Below, piece by piece: positions 32,640 through 41,077 of a DNA stretch of 64,000 nt (positions are counted from its first letter, which is position 1; every line of letters begins with the position of its first letter). Source of the DNA: CAZMGB01 sp964565775 (GTDB lineage: Bacteria; Chloroflexota; Dehalococcoidia; DSTF01; JALHUB01); the NCBI GenBank assembly GCA_964565775.1, contig CAZMGB010000014.1:32139-96138 (forward strand). The letters run 5' to 3'. The notes under the pieces are model-generated. The model did not search any database and was not told the origin of the DNA. It worked only from the letters and a program-made list of their open reading frames with translations. Both the position numbers and the translations under genes were made by a program.

Positions 32640-33743
32640 CTACTTCGCCTGCGCCAGCAGGAACAACACCGCCATGCGCACGGCGACTCCGTTCGTCACC
32701 TGCTCTTCGATCAGCGACTGGGCGCCGTGCGCCACCTCCGGCGCAAGTTCGATGCCCTCGTTGATCGGGCCCGGATGCATGAGGGGCGCGCCCGGCCTAG
32801 CGCGCGCCAGCCGCTCCGGCGTTATCTGATAGAGGCGGGCGTACTCCCGGATGCTGGGGATGAGGCCCGCCTGCTGTCGCTCCAACTGAAGGCGCAGCGC
32901 CATCACCACGTCGGCGTCGACGATGGCGCGGTCGAGGTCCGCCTCGACACGTACGGGCGGGAGGGTCAGCTCGTCGCACGACTCATCTGCGCTGCGAGAG
33001 CCGAGGCCCAGCGGCATGAGAGTCGGCGGCCCGCACACCACCACCTCGGCGCCGAGAGCCGTCAGGCCCCACATGTCGGAACGGGCGACTCGGCTGTGGG
33101 TGATGTCGCCCACGATGACCACCTTGCGTCCGCGCAGCCCCGCATCGGCGGCCGACGGCCCCGCCAGCTTCGAGCGGATGGTGTAGATATCGAGGAGCGC
33201 CTGCGTCGGGTGGGCGTGCCAGCCGTCACCGGCGTTCACTACTCGCAGGTGAGAATGACGTGCCGCGAGATACGGCGCTCCCGACCGGTGGTGGCGCATC
33301 ACCAGCATGTTGGCGCCAACGGCCTGAAGGGTGCGAACGGTGTCAAAGAGGGACTCGCCCTTCTTGACGCTGCTCGCCGACGCCGTGACGTTGATGACAT
33401 CGGCGCCCAGGGCCCGCGCCGCCAGCTCGAAGGAGGAGCGGGTGCGCGTGCTGTTCTCGTAGAAGAGAGTGACGATGGTGGTGCCGCGGAGAGTGGGGAC
33501 GCGGGCGATCTCGCGCGCCAGCACCTCCTTCATGGCGTCCGCCGTCTCCATCACGAGCATGATCTCCTCGGCCGAGAAGTCGTCCAGGTCCAGGAGGTGG
33601 CGCCGCCGCCACTGGGGTCGCTCCGGGATTGGAGGTGGCGGTGCTTCGAGGACGGCCCTCGCCTCGCTGGCGGCGGCTGCGGGCGGTCCTGTGCCTACGG
33701 GCGTCTGCCTGCGGGCCACGTGCTGTCGGATTTCTCTTGACAT
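32640..33743 (-). CDS. pyrB: Aspartate carbamoyltransferase catalytic subunit
   Basis: 367 residues. The carbamoyl phosphate loop is TLFYENSTRTRSSFELAARA; then SVKKGESLFDTVRTL with the catalytic Lys; MVMRHHRSGAPYLAA; GDGWHAHPTQALLDIYTI; GPINEGIE. About 45 extra, Pro/Ala-rich residues precede the usual start, probably unstructured. ATG 33743 has GAGGAGTGA upstream. No pyrI is present. It overlaps the pyrR end region by a gap of only 4 bp. Confidence 0.96.
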   Translation of the reverse strand: MSREIRQHVARRQTPVGTGPPAAAASEARAVLEAPPPPIPERPQWRRRHLLDLDDFSAEEIMLVMETADAMKEVLAREIARVPTLRGTTIVTLFYENSTRTRSSFELAARALGADVINVTASASSVKKGESLFDTVRTLQAVGANMLVMRHHRSGAPYLAARHSHLRVVNAGDGWHAHPTQALLDIYTIRSKLAGPSAADAGLRGRKVVIVGDITHSRVARSDMWGLTALGAEVVVCGPPTLMPLGLGSRSADESCDELTLPPVRVEADLDRAIVDADVVMALRLQLERQQAGLIPSIREYARLYQITPERLARARPGAPLMHPGPINEGIELAPEVAHGAQSLIEEQVTNGVAVRMAVLFLLAQAK

Positions 33744-33747
33744 AAGA

Positions 33748-34287
33748 TCACTCCTCACCAGAGATCAGCACTACCTCATCGGTCCCGTCGGTCTCGAGCA
33801 GCCTTAGCTGGACGTCGTCGCGCTGTGAGGTGGGGATGTTCTTGCCGACGTAATCAGCGCGAATAGGGAGCTCCCGGTGGCCCCGGTCGACGAGTACGGC
33901 GAGCTGGATCTGCTGCGGCCGGCCGTAGTCGATGAGGGCGTCGAGGGCGGCGCGGATGCTGCGACCCGTGTAGAGGACGTCGTCGACGAGGATGACACGC
34001 CTGTCGGCGATGTTGGTGGGGATGTCGCTCGGCTTGATCTGGACGGTGACGCCCAGGGACGGGATGTCGTCCCGGTAGAGGCCGATGTCCAAGGCCCCCA
34101 CCGGCACCTCCTCGCCCTCGAAGCCGGCGATGGCCTGGGCGATGCGCTGCGCCAGCGGCACTCCCCGCGTCTGCATGCCGACGAATACCAGGTCCTGGCA
34201 GCCCCGGTTGTTCTCCACGATCTCGTGGGCGATGCGGACGATAGCCCGCCGCACGTCCTGTTCTGACATAATCGCTGTTTCAGGCAT
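33748..34287 (-). CDS. pyrR: PyrR: pyrimidine operon attenuator / uracil phosphoribosyltransferase
   Basis: 179 residues. The PRPP motif VILVDDVLYTGRSIRAALDA is intact; RIAHEIVENN, GMQTRGVPLAQRIA and a C-terminal VGKNIPTS are typical of PyrR. PyrR binds pyr mRNA when UMP is high and promotes termination. A matching RNA site is in its own leader (34383-34413). First gene of the operon pyrR-pyrB-pyrC-carA. Confidence 0.96.
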   Translation of the reverse strand: MPETAIMSEQDVRRAIVRIAHEIVENNRGCQDLVFVGMQTRGVPLAQRIAQAIAGFEGEEVPVGALDIGLYRDDIPSLGVTVQIKPSDIPTNIADRRVILVDDVLYTGRSIRAALDALIDYGRPQQIQLAVLVDRGHRELPIRADYVGKNIPTSQRDDVQLRLLETDGTDEVVLISGEE

Positions 34288-34290
34288 AAC

Positions 34291-34317
34291 AAAACCCCCT
34301 GCCCGCCGGAGGCGAGC
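34291..34317 (-). terminator. Attenuator hairpin directly before pyrR
   Basis: GCTCGCC pairs with GGCGGGC around loop TCC (34301-34317), followed by AGGGGGTTTT. The same AGGGGG is the likely ribosome site of pyrR (7 bp before ATG), so the hairpin could act on transcription or translation. Confidence 0.55.
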
Positions 34318-34382
34318 AAGAGGCTCTCTCCTTGATATGGTTTGTGCTGTGGGCTGGGGCCTGACTGCCCACGACCGCCATT

Positions 34383-34413
34383 CCTTCCCGGCCTCACGGG
34401 ACCGGATTAAAGG
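34383..34413 (-). ncRNA. PyrR-binding RNA element in the pyr leader
   Basis: On the minus strand CCTTTAATCCGGTCCCGTGA followed by GGCCGGGAAGG forms a stem (CCTT/AAGG; CCGG/CCGG) with the conserved UCCxGUGAGGC terminal loop of PyrR recognition hairpins (Rfam PyrR element type). It lies about 95 nt upstream of pyrR, before the attenuator hairpin. Between them, GTGGGC and GCCCAC can form another stem, a candidate antiterminator part. Confidence 0.8.
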
Positions 34414-34665
34414 TCGGAATCCTATCTGTGCGACAGTATAGCAGTAACCCCGTGCCCCTGCAAGCCGTCGCGCTACCGTTGTCGGCGTTTGCGGTTCGAC
34501 TCCGTCGGCGTTGAAACGGATCTGGTTGCGCCGCCGTTCATGGAGAGAGGAGATCCGTCGATCGACTAAGGCGGGAGCGACGCAGGCTGTGTGCCCGCGC
34601 GGAGGCGTGGCCGGGGAGAAGCGGGGTGGCAGCCCTATTTGATGCCCGTAGTTGTCGTCTTATTG

Positions 34666-34694
34666 TTGACAGCGGCTGCCGGCTATTGTAGAAA
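34666..34694 (+). promoter_or_regulatory. Possible promoter of the MMPL gene
   Basis: TTGACA (34666-34671), 17 bp, TAGAAA (34689-34694). The -10 is poor (4 of 6). The rest of the 34414-34793 spacer holds no other feature I can support. Confidence 0.35.
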
Positions 34695-34793
34695 GACGAA
34701 GCACACGCTTCCCAAAGAGTCGATAGGGCCGCAACATCGCGAGCGATGGGCGGTCAGCGGTAAAATAGGGGCGGAGGAGGGCATCCCCCTGCC

Positions 34794-37235
34794 ATGCGCA
34801 TCGTGTGGCCGTTCCTGGCCGACATAATTCGCCGCTATCATCTCTGGATACTGGCTCTCGCCGCTGTCCTCACCGCAGGTCTCGCCCTCGGCATTCCACG
34901 CATCAAGTTCAAGACGGGCCAGGACACTTTCATACCCGCCGGCTCCCAGGTCTATCAGGAGAACCTCCGCTATCAGAACGAGTTCGGCGGCGACCCCATG
35001 CTTGTGCTCTTTGAGGGAGACGTTCTCCGACTGCTCTCCTCGCCCAACCTGGAGACGTTGCGCCGGCTCGAAGCCGAGCTCGCAGCGCGGCACAGCGTCG
35101 CTTCGGTGGTTAGCCCGGCAGATGTTGTCGAGCTCTCGGCGGCGCAGATCGACTACCGGCAGGAGGCCGAGCTCCAGTTGTTGAGCTCCAGGCAGGAGGA
35201 GGCGGCCAGCAAGGCGCGGGCGCAGGCCGCCGCTCAGGGCCTATCGCCGGCCGAGCAGTCGGCGGCTGCAGACGCGGCGTCTGCCGCAGTCGCCGCCGAG
35301 TTCGCAGCGGAGACGGAGGCGGACGCCAAGCGCTTCGCGCAAGTCGGTGAGCTTTCCATCGAGAACCCCAAGTTCGTGAGGTTCATCATCTTCGATAGCG
35401 AAGGCAACGTTCGCCCCGAGCTCAAAGGCGTGATACCTGACCCCACGCATGCCCTCATGGTGATCCGCGTCGCCGGAAATATGTCCCTCGATGAGCAGGC
35501 GGCTGCGTCCAGCGAGATCGTCGACCTGGTTCGCTCCTACAGGTTCGAGGGGCTGGACGTGCTCCCGTCCGGTCCGGTTGTGCTCATCAAAGAGATCAAC
35601 GACGCGATGAGGAGCAGCATGATGATCATGGCAGGACTCGCCATGGCTATCATGGTGATCGTTCTCACGCTTGTGTTCCGGGCCCGCTGGCGTCTCCTCT
35701 CCCTGCCCGTGGTGATCATCGGCTGCGTATGGGCCTTCGGGCTCATGGGCTTCCTCTCACTTCCCCTAACGATGGTTACAATCTCCGGGTTGCCCATCCT
35801 CATCGGTCTGGGTGTGGATTTCACCATCCAGTTTCACAGTCGCTTCGATGAGGAGAGCAAGCGGGGCAGTAGTACATTCGCGGCGCTACGCGAATCGATG
35901 ACGCACATGGCGCCCGCCATCGGCGTTGCGGTATTGGCGGCCACCGTCGGCTTCCTCGTTCTGCACATATCGCGAGTGCCCATGATCAGGGACTTCGGTT
36001 CGATGCTGGCCGTCGGCACGGCGATCCTGTTCCTGGCGGGCCTATTCATCTTGAACAGCCTTCTCTATCTCCGGTACGGCCGCCGCTCCGATGGCAAGGA
36101 CGTGGGCGCGCCCCGCTACGTCGAGCGCGTGGTGACAACGCTTACCAGCTCCACGGTTGGCCGTGTGCTGCCGATCGTGGTGGTAGGCCTCGTTATCGCG
36201 CTGGTGGGTCTCATCGTCGATTCCCGCATCCCCGTCGAGACTGACCCAGAGAAGTTCATTCCTCAGGATAGCCAGGTGCTGAAGGACCTGCATCACATCC
36301 GCGACGTCGCCGGCTCCGACAGCGAGCTGGGCATCTTCGTCCAGGCCGACTCCGTGACGGACCCGAAGGTGCTGGCCTGGATGCAGGATTTCGAGGAGCG
36401 GGAGATGGCGGAGCATCCGGAGCTCCTGAGCGTCGATAGCCTTGTGTCGCTGGTCTCGCCGGGAGAGGGCGCGCCCCTGCCTTCCGAGGAGACAGTGCAG
36501 AAGCTGCTGTCGGTCACACCGCCGGGGATCCGCAAGACGCTGATGAATGCCGACGGGACGGGAGCGAACGTGGTCTTCAGTATCGGGAACGTCTCACTGG
36601 GCGAGATGAAGGATCTCGTCGACCAGATTGAGGGCGACCTGCAGCCGCCGCCGGGCGTATCGGCCACGCCGGCGGGGCTATCGGTGCTGGGAGTGGAAGT
36701 GGTGTCCGCCCTCACGCAGAATCGGCAGCTAATGACCTACGCGGCCATGGGCGCCATCGTCCTTGCGCTGTTCTTCATCTTCCGCCATCCGGTCAAGGCC
36801 GTCGCCCCGATGATACCGATCACGCTGGCGGTCGGCGGCTCGTCAGTCATTCTCTTCTTCCTGGGGATAGAGCTGAATCCCCTGACGGCGGTCTCGGGCC
36901 CGCTGATCATCGCTATGGGCACGGAGTTTACGATTCTGCTGATGTCGCGCTACTTCGAGGAGCGGGAGAAGGGGCAGAGCCCGCGCGAGGCCCTAGGCAC
37001 CGCCTCGCTCAGGATAGGGCGCGCCATCACCGCCTCGGGCCTCACGGTGGTGGGCGGCTTCAGCGTTCTTGCTTTCTCCGGATTCCCGCTTCTCGAGAAC
37101 CTGGGGCAGGTGACGGCGTTGAACATGAGCCTCGCCCTGCTGAGCGCCCTGGTGGTGTTGCCGCCGCTCCTGATCTGGCTCGACGAGGACGTGGGACTGG
37201 TGCCAGCAAAGGAGGAGCTGCACCCGATCAAGTGA
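34794..37235 (+). CDS. RND superfamily exporter, MMPL/HpnN-like
   Basis: 813 residues in two repeats. Each has one helix (LWILALAAVLTAGLALGIPR; VLPIVVVGLVIALVGLIVDS), a large outside domain (TGQDTFIPAGS; TDPEKFIPQDS), then five more helices. The first outside domain has an Ala/Glu-rich coiled insert (about residues 125-185). Conserved motifs GLPILIGLGVDFTIQFHSRF and GPLIIAMGTEFTILLMSRYF carry the proton-relay Asp (GVDF) and its Glu counterpart. Members move lipids, hopanoids or other hydrophobic compounds. The ATG follows GGAGGAGGG at a rather long spacing. Confidence 0.9.
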   Translation: MRIVWPFLADIIRRYHLWILALAAVLTAGLALGIPRIKFKTGQDTFIPAGSQVYQENLRYQNEFGGDPMLVLFEGDVLRLLSSPNLETLRRLEAELAARHSVASVVSPADVVELSAAQIDYRQEAELQLLSSRQEEAASKARAQAAAQGLSPAEQSAAADAASAAVAAEFAAETEADAKRFAQVGELSIENPKFVRFIIFDSEGNVRPELKGVIPDPTHALMVIRVAGNMSLDEQAAASSEIVDLVRSYRFEGLDVLPSGPVVLIKEINDAMRSSMMIMAGLAMAIMVIVLTLVFRARWRLLSLPVVIIGCVWAFGLMGFLSLPLTMVTISGLPILIGLGVDFTIQFHSRFDEESKRGSSTFAALRESMTHMAPAIGVAVLAATVGFLVLHISRVPMIRDFGSMLAVGTAILFLAGLFILNSLLYLRYGRRSDGKDVGAPRYVERVVTTLTSSTVGRVLPIVVVGLVIALVGLIVDSRIPVETDPEKFIPQDSQVLKDLHHIRDVAGSDSELGIFVQADSVTDPKVLAWMQDFEEREMAEHPELLSVDSLVSLVSPGEGAPLPSEETVQKLLSVTPPGIRKTLMNADGTGANVVFSIGNVSLGEMKDLVDQIEGDLQPPPGVSATPAGLSVLGVEVVSALTQNRQLMTYAAMGAIVLALFFIFRHPVKAVAPMIPITLAVGGSSVILFFLGIELNPLTAVSGPLIIAMGTEFTILLMSRYFEEREKGQSPREALGTASLRIGRAITASGLTVVGGFSVLAFSGFPLLENLGQVTALNMSLALLSALVVLPPLLIWLDEDVGLVPAKEELHPIK

Positions 37236-37264
37236 GTCCCGCGGATTGGTCCGCTGAATGTCGC

Positions 37265-37297
37265 CAGGGGGTGCTCGCCGGAAGGGAGCACCCCCTG
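37265..37297 (+). terminator. Strong terminator of the MMPL gene
   Basis: CAGGGGGTGCTC and GAGCACCCCCTG pair perfectly over 12 bp with a 9-nt loop, followed by CACTTTCT. Confidence 0.75.
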
Positions 37298-37448
37298 CAC
37301 TTTCTGCGAGCCGTGCTCCACTCGAATCGCACCCCCGCACGGACCTAGCAGCGGGAGAGGCGTATGATGTGTGCGAACCTCGAACGCCGTCTCTTCCAAC
37401 GTCGGCGGCGGTGACCCGGACGCGGCTAAGGAGCAGTAGGAGGAATCG

Positions 37449-37817
37449 ATGGCGAGCATTACTGTTGTCGTGGGCGACCCGCCCTACGGAAAGCAGCGAG
37501 TTTACACCGCGCTCAGGTTCTCGCTGGTGGCCCTTCACGAGGGGCATCAGGCGAACCTCTTTCTCCTGGAGGACGCTGTCTTCGCCGCCAAGAAAGGGCA
37601 GCAGCCGCCGGAGATGCCCGTGGGTGACGCGGGGATGCCCAGTTGCGAGGAGCTGCTCCGGGCGGCGATCCAGGAGGGCCTCAAGATAAGGGCCTGCCGC
37701 GTCTGCTCATCAGAGCGAGGCCTCCAGGCGGAGGAGGTGATAGAGGGCGTGGAGGGCGGCTCTATGGTCGACCTGGTGAACTGGGTTGTGGAAAGCGACA
37801 GGAGCGTTTTCTTTTAG
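37449..37817 (+). CDS. DsrE-family protein
   Basis: 122 residues. ITVVVGDPPYGKQRVYTALR, FLLEDAVFAAKKGQ and a late IRACRVCSSERGL agree with the DsrE/DsrF-like fold (TusD/YchN relatives), whose conserved Cys (here in RACRVC) can carry sulfur. AGGAGGAATCG precedes the ATG. No other dsr or tus genes are adjacent, so a sulfur-relay or redox role is only suggested. Confidence 0.82.
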   Translation: MASITVVVGDPPYGKQRVYTALRFSLVALHEGHQANLFLLEDAVFAAKKGQQPPEMPVGDAGMPSCEELLRAAIQEGLKIRACRVCSSERGLQAEEVIEGVEGGSMVDLVNWVVESDRSVFF

Positions 37818-37863
37818 ACGAGACGGGGCATAAGACTGCCGTCGCGGATCGTATTGCCCGGGC

Positions 37864-38619
37864 CTACGGCGCCTCGAGGCCGTAGCGCACGAGAAGGCGC
37901 TCGTCGACCAGCACCTCGGCGGTCGGCCTATCGGCGACAATGCGACCCTGATGAAGGATGACCGTCCGCTCGAACAGGTCGCGCACCAGGTGCATATCGT
38001 GTGTGGACGCGATGAGCGTCTGAGGCAGGCTCCTGAGCAGGGCGATGAGCCCGCGTCGCGCCCGCGGGTCCAGCCCGGCCGAAGGCTCGTCCACGGCCAA
38101 GAGCTGAGGCTCCATCGAAAGAACGGTCGCCAGGGCGATGCGCTTGCGCTCGCCGATACTGAGGTGGTGAGGCATGCGCTTCTCGAACCCCGCCATGTCC
38201 ACTGCTTCAAGCGCCAGCGCGACCCGCTCCGCGATCTCGTCCTTTGGCATACCCATGTAGAGCGGGCCATAGGCGACGTCGTCGAAGACCGTTGGAGAGA
38301 AGAGCTGGTCGTCAGGGTTCTGAAACACCAGCCCCACGAGCGCCCTCACTCGTGCGAGGTTTTTCTCGGTGACCGGCAGGCCGGCGATTTCCACGCGTCC
38401 CTGGCCCCGCAAGATCCCGTTGAGGTGAAGCAGGAGGGTGGACTTGCCGGCGCCGTTAGGTCCAACCAGGGCGACGCGTTCGCCGGCCTGGACTGTGAGG
38501 TCGATATCGCGCAACGCAACCTGGCCATCAGGGTACGTATAGGAAAGCCCTCGCACGTCGACGGCGATGGCCACAGAGGGAGGCGCACTCGGCACGGCGG
38601 CTGGTTTATAGTCGAGCAT
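37864..38619 (-). CDS. cbiO: Cobalt/nickel ECF-type transporter ATPase
   Basis: 251 residues. Walker A LVGPNGAGKSTLLLHLNG, Q-loop VFQNPDDQLFSPTVFDDVAY (typical of CbiO/EcfA), signature HHLSIGERKRIALA, Walker B LLAVDEPSAGLDP, H-loop STHDMHL. It powers the CbiMNQ membrane part encoded just upstream. It overlaps cbiQ by 14 bp. Confidence 0.94.
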   Translation of the reverse strand: MLDYKPAAVPSAPPSVAIAVDVRGLSYTYPDGQVALRDIDLTVQAGERVALVGPNGAGKSTLLLHLNGILRGQGRVEIAGLPVTEKNLARVRALVGLVFQNPDDQLFSPTVFDDVAYGPLYMGMPKDEIAERVALALEAVDMAGFEKRMPHHLSIGERKRIALATVLSMEPQLLAVDEPSAGLDPRARRGLIALLRSLPQTLIASTHDMHLVRDLFERTVILHQGRIVADRPTAEVLVDERLLVRYGLEAP

Positions 38620-39394
38620 AGACGGCCAGTGCCAGCAACAGAATCAAGCTAGAACCAAGCAGCGCCCAATCGCGGACGGCGAGAGCTCGCTCCTCAGCGA
38701 ATCTGATAGTGCCGTCGTAACCGCGGGCCTGCATGGCCACGTAGATGCGCTCGCTGCGCTCATAGCTGCGGAGAAAGAGCGCGCCGACCAGGTTCCCCAG
38801 CACGCCGCCGCGCCACCAGACCGTGCCGCCTGCGCGACCCCTTCCGTTATCCGCGCTACGGGACTCACGTGCGCGAATCAGGCGCTGGCCCTCCTCTCCG
38901 ATCACGAAGATGTAGCGGTACATGAACAGCACGGTGGCCACCAGAATGCGTGGCAGCCTCAGGCGCTCCAGGCCGCGAATCAGGTCGAGGGGTGGAGTGA
39001 CGGCCGTTAGAACCACAGCCATCAGGACGGCCAGCCACGACTTCAGCATGATGCTCCCTACCGCGATGGCTCCCTCCTCCGACACCGACCAGCCAAGAAG
39101 CGGAACGTGAAACAGAATGTGGCCGCTGCGGGTGAAGAGCAGGGGAAACGCGACGGCGACGAAGGGCAACGCCAACATCGAGCGCCCGATGACGAGCGTG
39201 GGAGGGAGGCCGCTGGCCACCAGCGTCGCCGCGGCAAACAGCGCGAAGCCGCCGTACGCCAGCCAGTGCCCTTCGGGCACGAGCGTGACACCGAAGGCGA
39301 ACAGGACCGCCGTCAGGATCTTGATTCGTGGATCCGCCTGGTGGAGCAGTCCCGTGCCGTGGCGGTAGCGCTCCCGGAGGAAAACGATGGCCAC
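38606..39394 (-). CDS. cbiQ: Cobalt/nickel ECF transporter T component
   Basis: About 262 residues with five or six helices. ERYRHGTGLLHQADPRIKIL is the usual start region; the coupling motifs are RARESRSAD and MQARGYDG (the two Ala-Arg-Gly-type motifs that contact CbiO). I choose GTG 39394, which follows the cbiN stop by one base; GTG 39436 is a second possibility. Confidence 0.9.
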   Translation of the reverse strand: MAIVFLRERYRHGTGLLHQADPRIKILTAVLFAFGVTLVPEGHWLAYGGFALFAAATLVASGLPPTLVIGRSMLALPFVAVAFPLLFTRSGHILFHVPLLGWSVSEEGAIAVGSIMLKSWLAVLMAVVLTAVTPPLDLIRGLERLRLPRILVATVLFMYRYIFVIGEEGQRLIRARESRSADNGRGRAGGTVWWRGGVLGNLVGALFLRSYERSERIYVAMQARGYDGTIRFAEERALAVRDWALLGSSLILLLALAVYARL

Positions 39395-39395
39395 G

Positions 39396-39746
39396 TCAGC
39401 GGGTGCCTCGGTGAGAATCTGGCGAACTCTGGTCACCGGCCCCGGTCTGAGTCCGCGCTCGCGAGAGCGCCCACAGTCCGAAGCCAAGCGCAAGCGAGAC
39501 GCCGGTGACGATCAGGACGCCCACTGCACCCGCCAGAATGGTGGCCAGTCGCTCGTTCTCGATGCCGGGAAGCACGTAGTCCGCGATCGCTTGGTAGGGA
39601 GGCTGCTTCCCTTCGTGGATGAACCCCTTGTCCGTCGCGACCCGCTCCAGGCCGTCGGGCTCACTCGAAGCCCAGGGGCTGAACAGCGTGATGAACAGCC
39701 CTATGGCCACGCCGATGACGATGAGGATGATCCAGTTCCGCTTCAT
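39396..39746 (-). CDS. cbiN: Cobalt/nickel transporter small subunit with PDGLE domain
   Basis: About 116 residues: an N-terminal helix (WIILIVIGVAIGLFITLF), an outside loop with SSEPDGLERVATDKGFI (PDGLE motif), and a C-terminal helix (ILAGAVGVLIVTGVSLALGF). In this transporter class the subunit assists CbiM in loading metal. TGATG overlap with the cbiM stop shows translational coupling. Confidence 0.88.
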   Translation of the reverse strand: MKRNWIILIVIGVAIGLFITLFSPWASSEPDGLERVATDKGFIHEGKQPPYQAIADYVLPGIENERLATILAGAVGVLIVTGVSLALGFGLWALSRARTQTGAGDQSSPDSHRGTR

Positions 39747-40444
39747 CACGTACTCTCACTCGACAAAGTCGCTGGCTCTACGGCGCGGCCGGCGACAGCG
39801 CGAACCAGATCCGGCCGGCTCGCCAGCACGAACGCCACGGCGCCCGCGCTGATAAGACCTTCGCCGATACCAATGAGGGCATGCACACCCAGCATCGCCG
39901 GAAGCACGACGTTCCACGGTGACGTGTCCGATATGGCAAGCTGGGCCGACGCAAAGAAGGCGGCAAGCATGACGCTGAGCCAGGCGGCGGCGAATGTCCC
40001 CACGAGCAGGACGCGTCGGTTGCCCTGGCTGAGGGCGCTGGCAAGCCAGTAGACGCCGAACCCCACAAACGCCGTCAGTATACCCATGTTGAAGACGTTG
40101 GCGCCGAGTGCGGCGAGACCGCCGTCCTGGAATACCAGCGCCTGTACGCCGATCACTGACGTCATGACTACGATCGCGGCCCAGGGGCCGACGAGTATGG
40201 CGGCGAGCGCTCCGCCTAGCATGTGGCCGGAAGTGCCGCCGGCGACGGGGAAGTTCATCATCTGCGCGGCGAAGATGAACGCCCCCAGAACACCCATAAG
40301 CGGCACGGTGCGCTCATTGAGCGTTTGGCTCGCCCGCCACACAGCAAAAGCAACGACGACGGCGCTCACCGCGTAGAAAACGCCGGCGACAGGCGCGCTT
40401 ATGAATCCATCGGGGATGTGCATCAGCAACGTGGGCTGGTACAT
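39746..40444 (-). CDS. cbiM: Cobalt/nickel substrate-binding membrane subunit
   Basis: About 232 residues, seven helices. LLMHIPDGFISAP is the metal-binding N-terminus; QMMNFPVAGGTSGHMLGGAL and AAILVGPWAAIVVMTSVIGV are the family signatures. The first His should lie close to the free amino end in active CbiM; here seven residues precede MHIPDG, so a start at the inner Met (MHIPDG) is possible. GGGAGACCACC precedes ATG 40444. Confidence 0.93.
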   Translation of the reverse strand: MYQPTLLMHIPDGFISAPVAGVFYAVSAVVVAFAVWRASQTLNERTVPLMGVLGAFIFAAQMMNFPVAGGTSGHMLGGALAAILVGPWAAIVVMTSVIGVQALVFQDGGLAALGANVFNMGILTAFVGFGVYWLASALSQGNRRVLLVGTFAAAWLSVMLAAFFASAQLAISDTSPWNVVLPAMLGVHALIGIGEGLISAGAVAFVLASRPDLVRAVAGRAVEPATLSSEST

Positions 40445-40469
40445 GGTGGTCTCCCTCCTCAGAAGTCGG

Positions 40470-40901
40470 TCAATCCGTCGCCGCGCACCGTTTGCAGAGG
40501 CCGAAGATCGCCAGGTGCTGGAGGTCGGCGGCGAATCCGTACTTGGAGCGCAAAGAGTCCGCCAGCGGCTCCAAGAACGCATCGTTCAGGGCCTCTGCGG
40601 CGCCGCAGCGCCGGCAGATGAGGTGGTGGTGGGCGCCGCGCTCGGCTAGCTCGTAGTGAGCGACGCCGGCGCCCAGATCTGTCGCTGTCACGAGTTTCAA
40701 GTCCTTGAGCAGGTGCAGCGTCCTGTAGACCGTCGATATGTCGACGCAGGGGTACTGCTCTTTCACCCGATCGTGGATGGCCTCCGCTGTGACGTGCCCG
40801 GTGCTCTCGCTGATGATCGACAGGATCATCAGCCGCTGCGGGGTGAGGCGGTAGCCGACCTCACGTAGGGCTCCTGCCATGTCGGACGCTGTTGGTGCCA
40901 T
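40470..40901 (-). CDS. Fur-family metalloregulator (Fur/Zur/Nur)
   Basis: 143 residues. Winged helix GYRLTPQRLMILSIISES with recognition part VDISTVYRTLHLLKDL; the dimer domain has AHYELAERGAHHHLICRRCG and the C-terminal FGLCKRC, giving two CxxC structural zinc sites. HHH is the metal-sensing cluster. Located 25 bp upstream of cbiM in the same direction, it most likely controls cobalt/nickel uptake and itself. ATG 40901 is chosen over TTG 40910. Confidence 0.9.
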   Translation of the reverse strand: MAPTASDMAGALREVGYRLTPQRLMILSIISESTGHVTAEAIHDRVKEQYPCVDISTVYRTLHLLKDLKLVTATDLGAGVAHYELAERGAHHHLICRRCGAAEALNDAFLEPLADSLRSKYGFAADLQHLAIFGLCKRCAATD

Positions 40902-40913
40902 CGGTTGCAACTA

Positions 40914-40950
40914 ATTATAGATGCACCTGTCACTCTCGTCAACTGCATCT
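40914..40950 (-). promoter_or_regulatory. Promoter and candidate operator of the Fur-family/cbi operon
   Basis: On the minus strand TTGACG (40937-40942), 17 bp, TATAAT (40914-40919). Predicted start about 40907, six bases before the ATG. AGATGCA (40919-40925) and TGCATCT (40944-40950) are a perfect inverted pair bracketing the -35, a good operator candidate for the Fur-type regulator. Confidence 0.65.
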
Positions 40951-41077
40951 GTTTGCAGGTCCCTATGCTCGCCACCGACGGGAAAGGAGCCCTGTACGGC
41001 GCGATGATAGAGCGTCGCCTTGGTAGGCCGGTCACGCCCGGTGAGCCGGGAGGCGGCGGCCGATACGGCGCTCGAGG

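Noticed and set aside
31176..33740. Very long plus-strand open frame (854 codons) opposite pyrC and pyrB
   Set aside because: It is the shadow of two clear genes in high-GC DNA; its product is low-complexity and matches no fold. The same applies to the long frames opposite carB (25416-27491), hdrA (55852-58461), the hydratase/pyrD region (16391-17788) and the peptide-binding protein gene (44841-46259).
40445..41077. Cobalamin riboswitch controlling cbiMNQO
   Set aside because: The space before cbiM is only 25 bp and the regulator promoter has almost no leader; no B12-box is visible.
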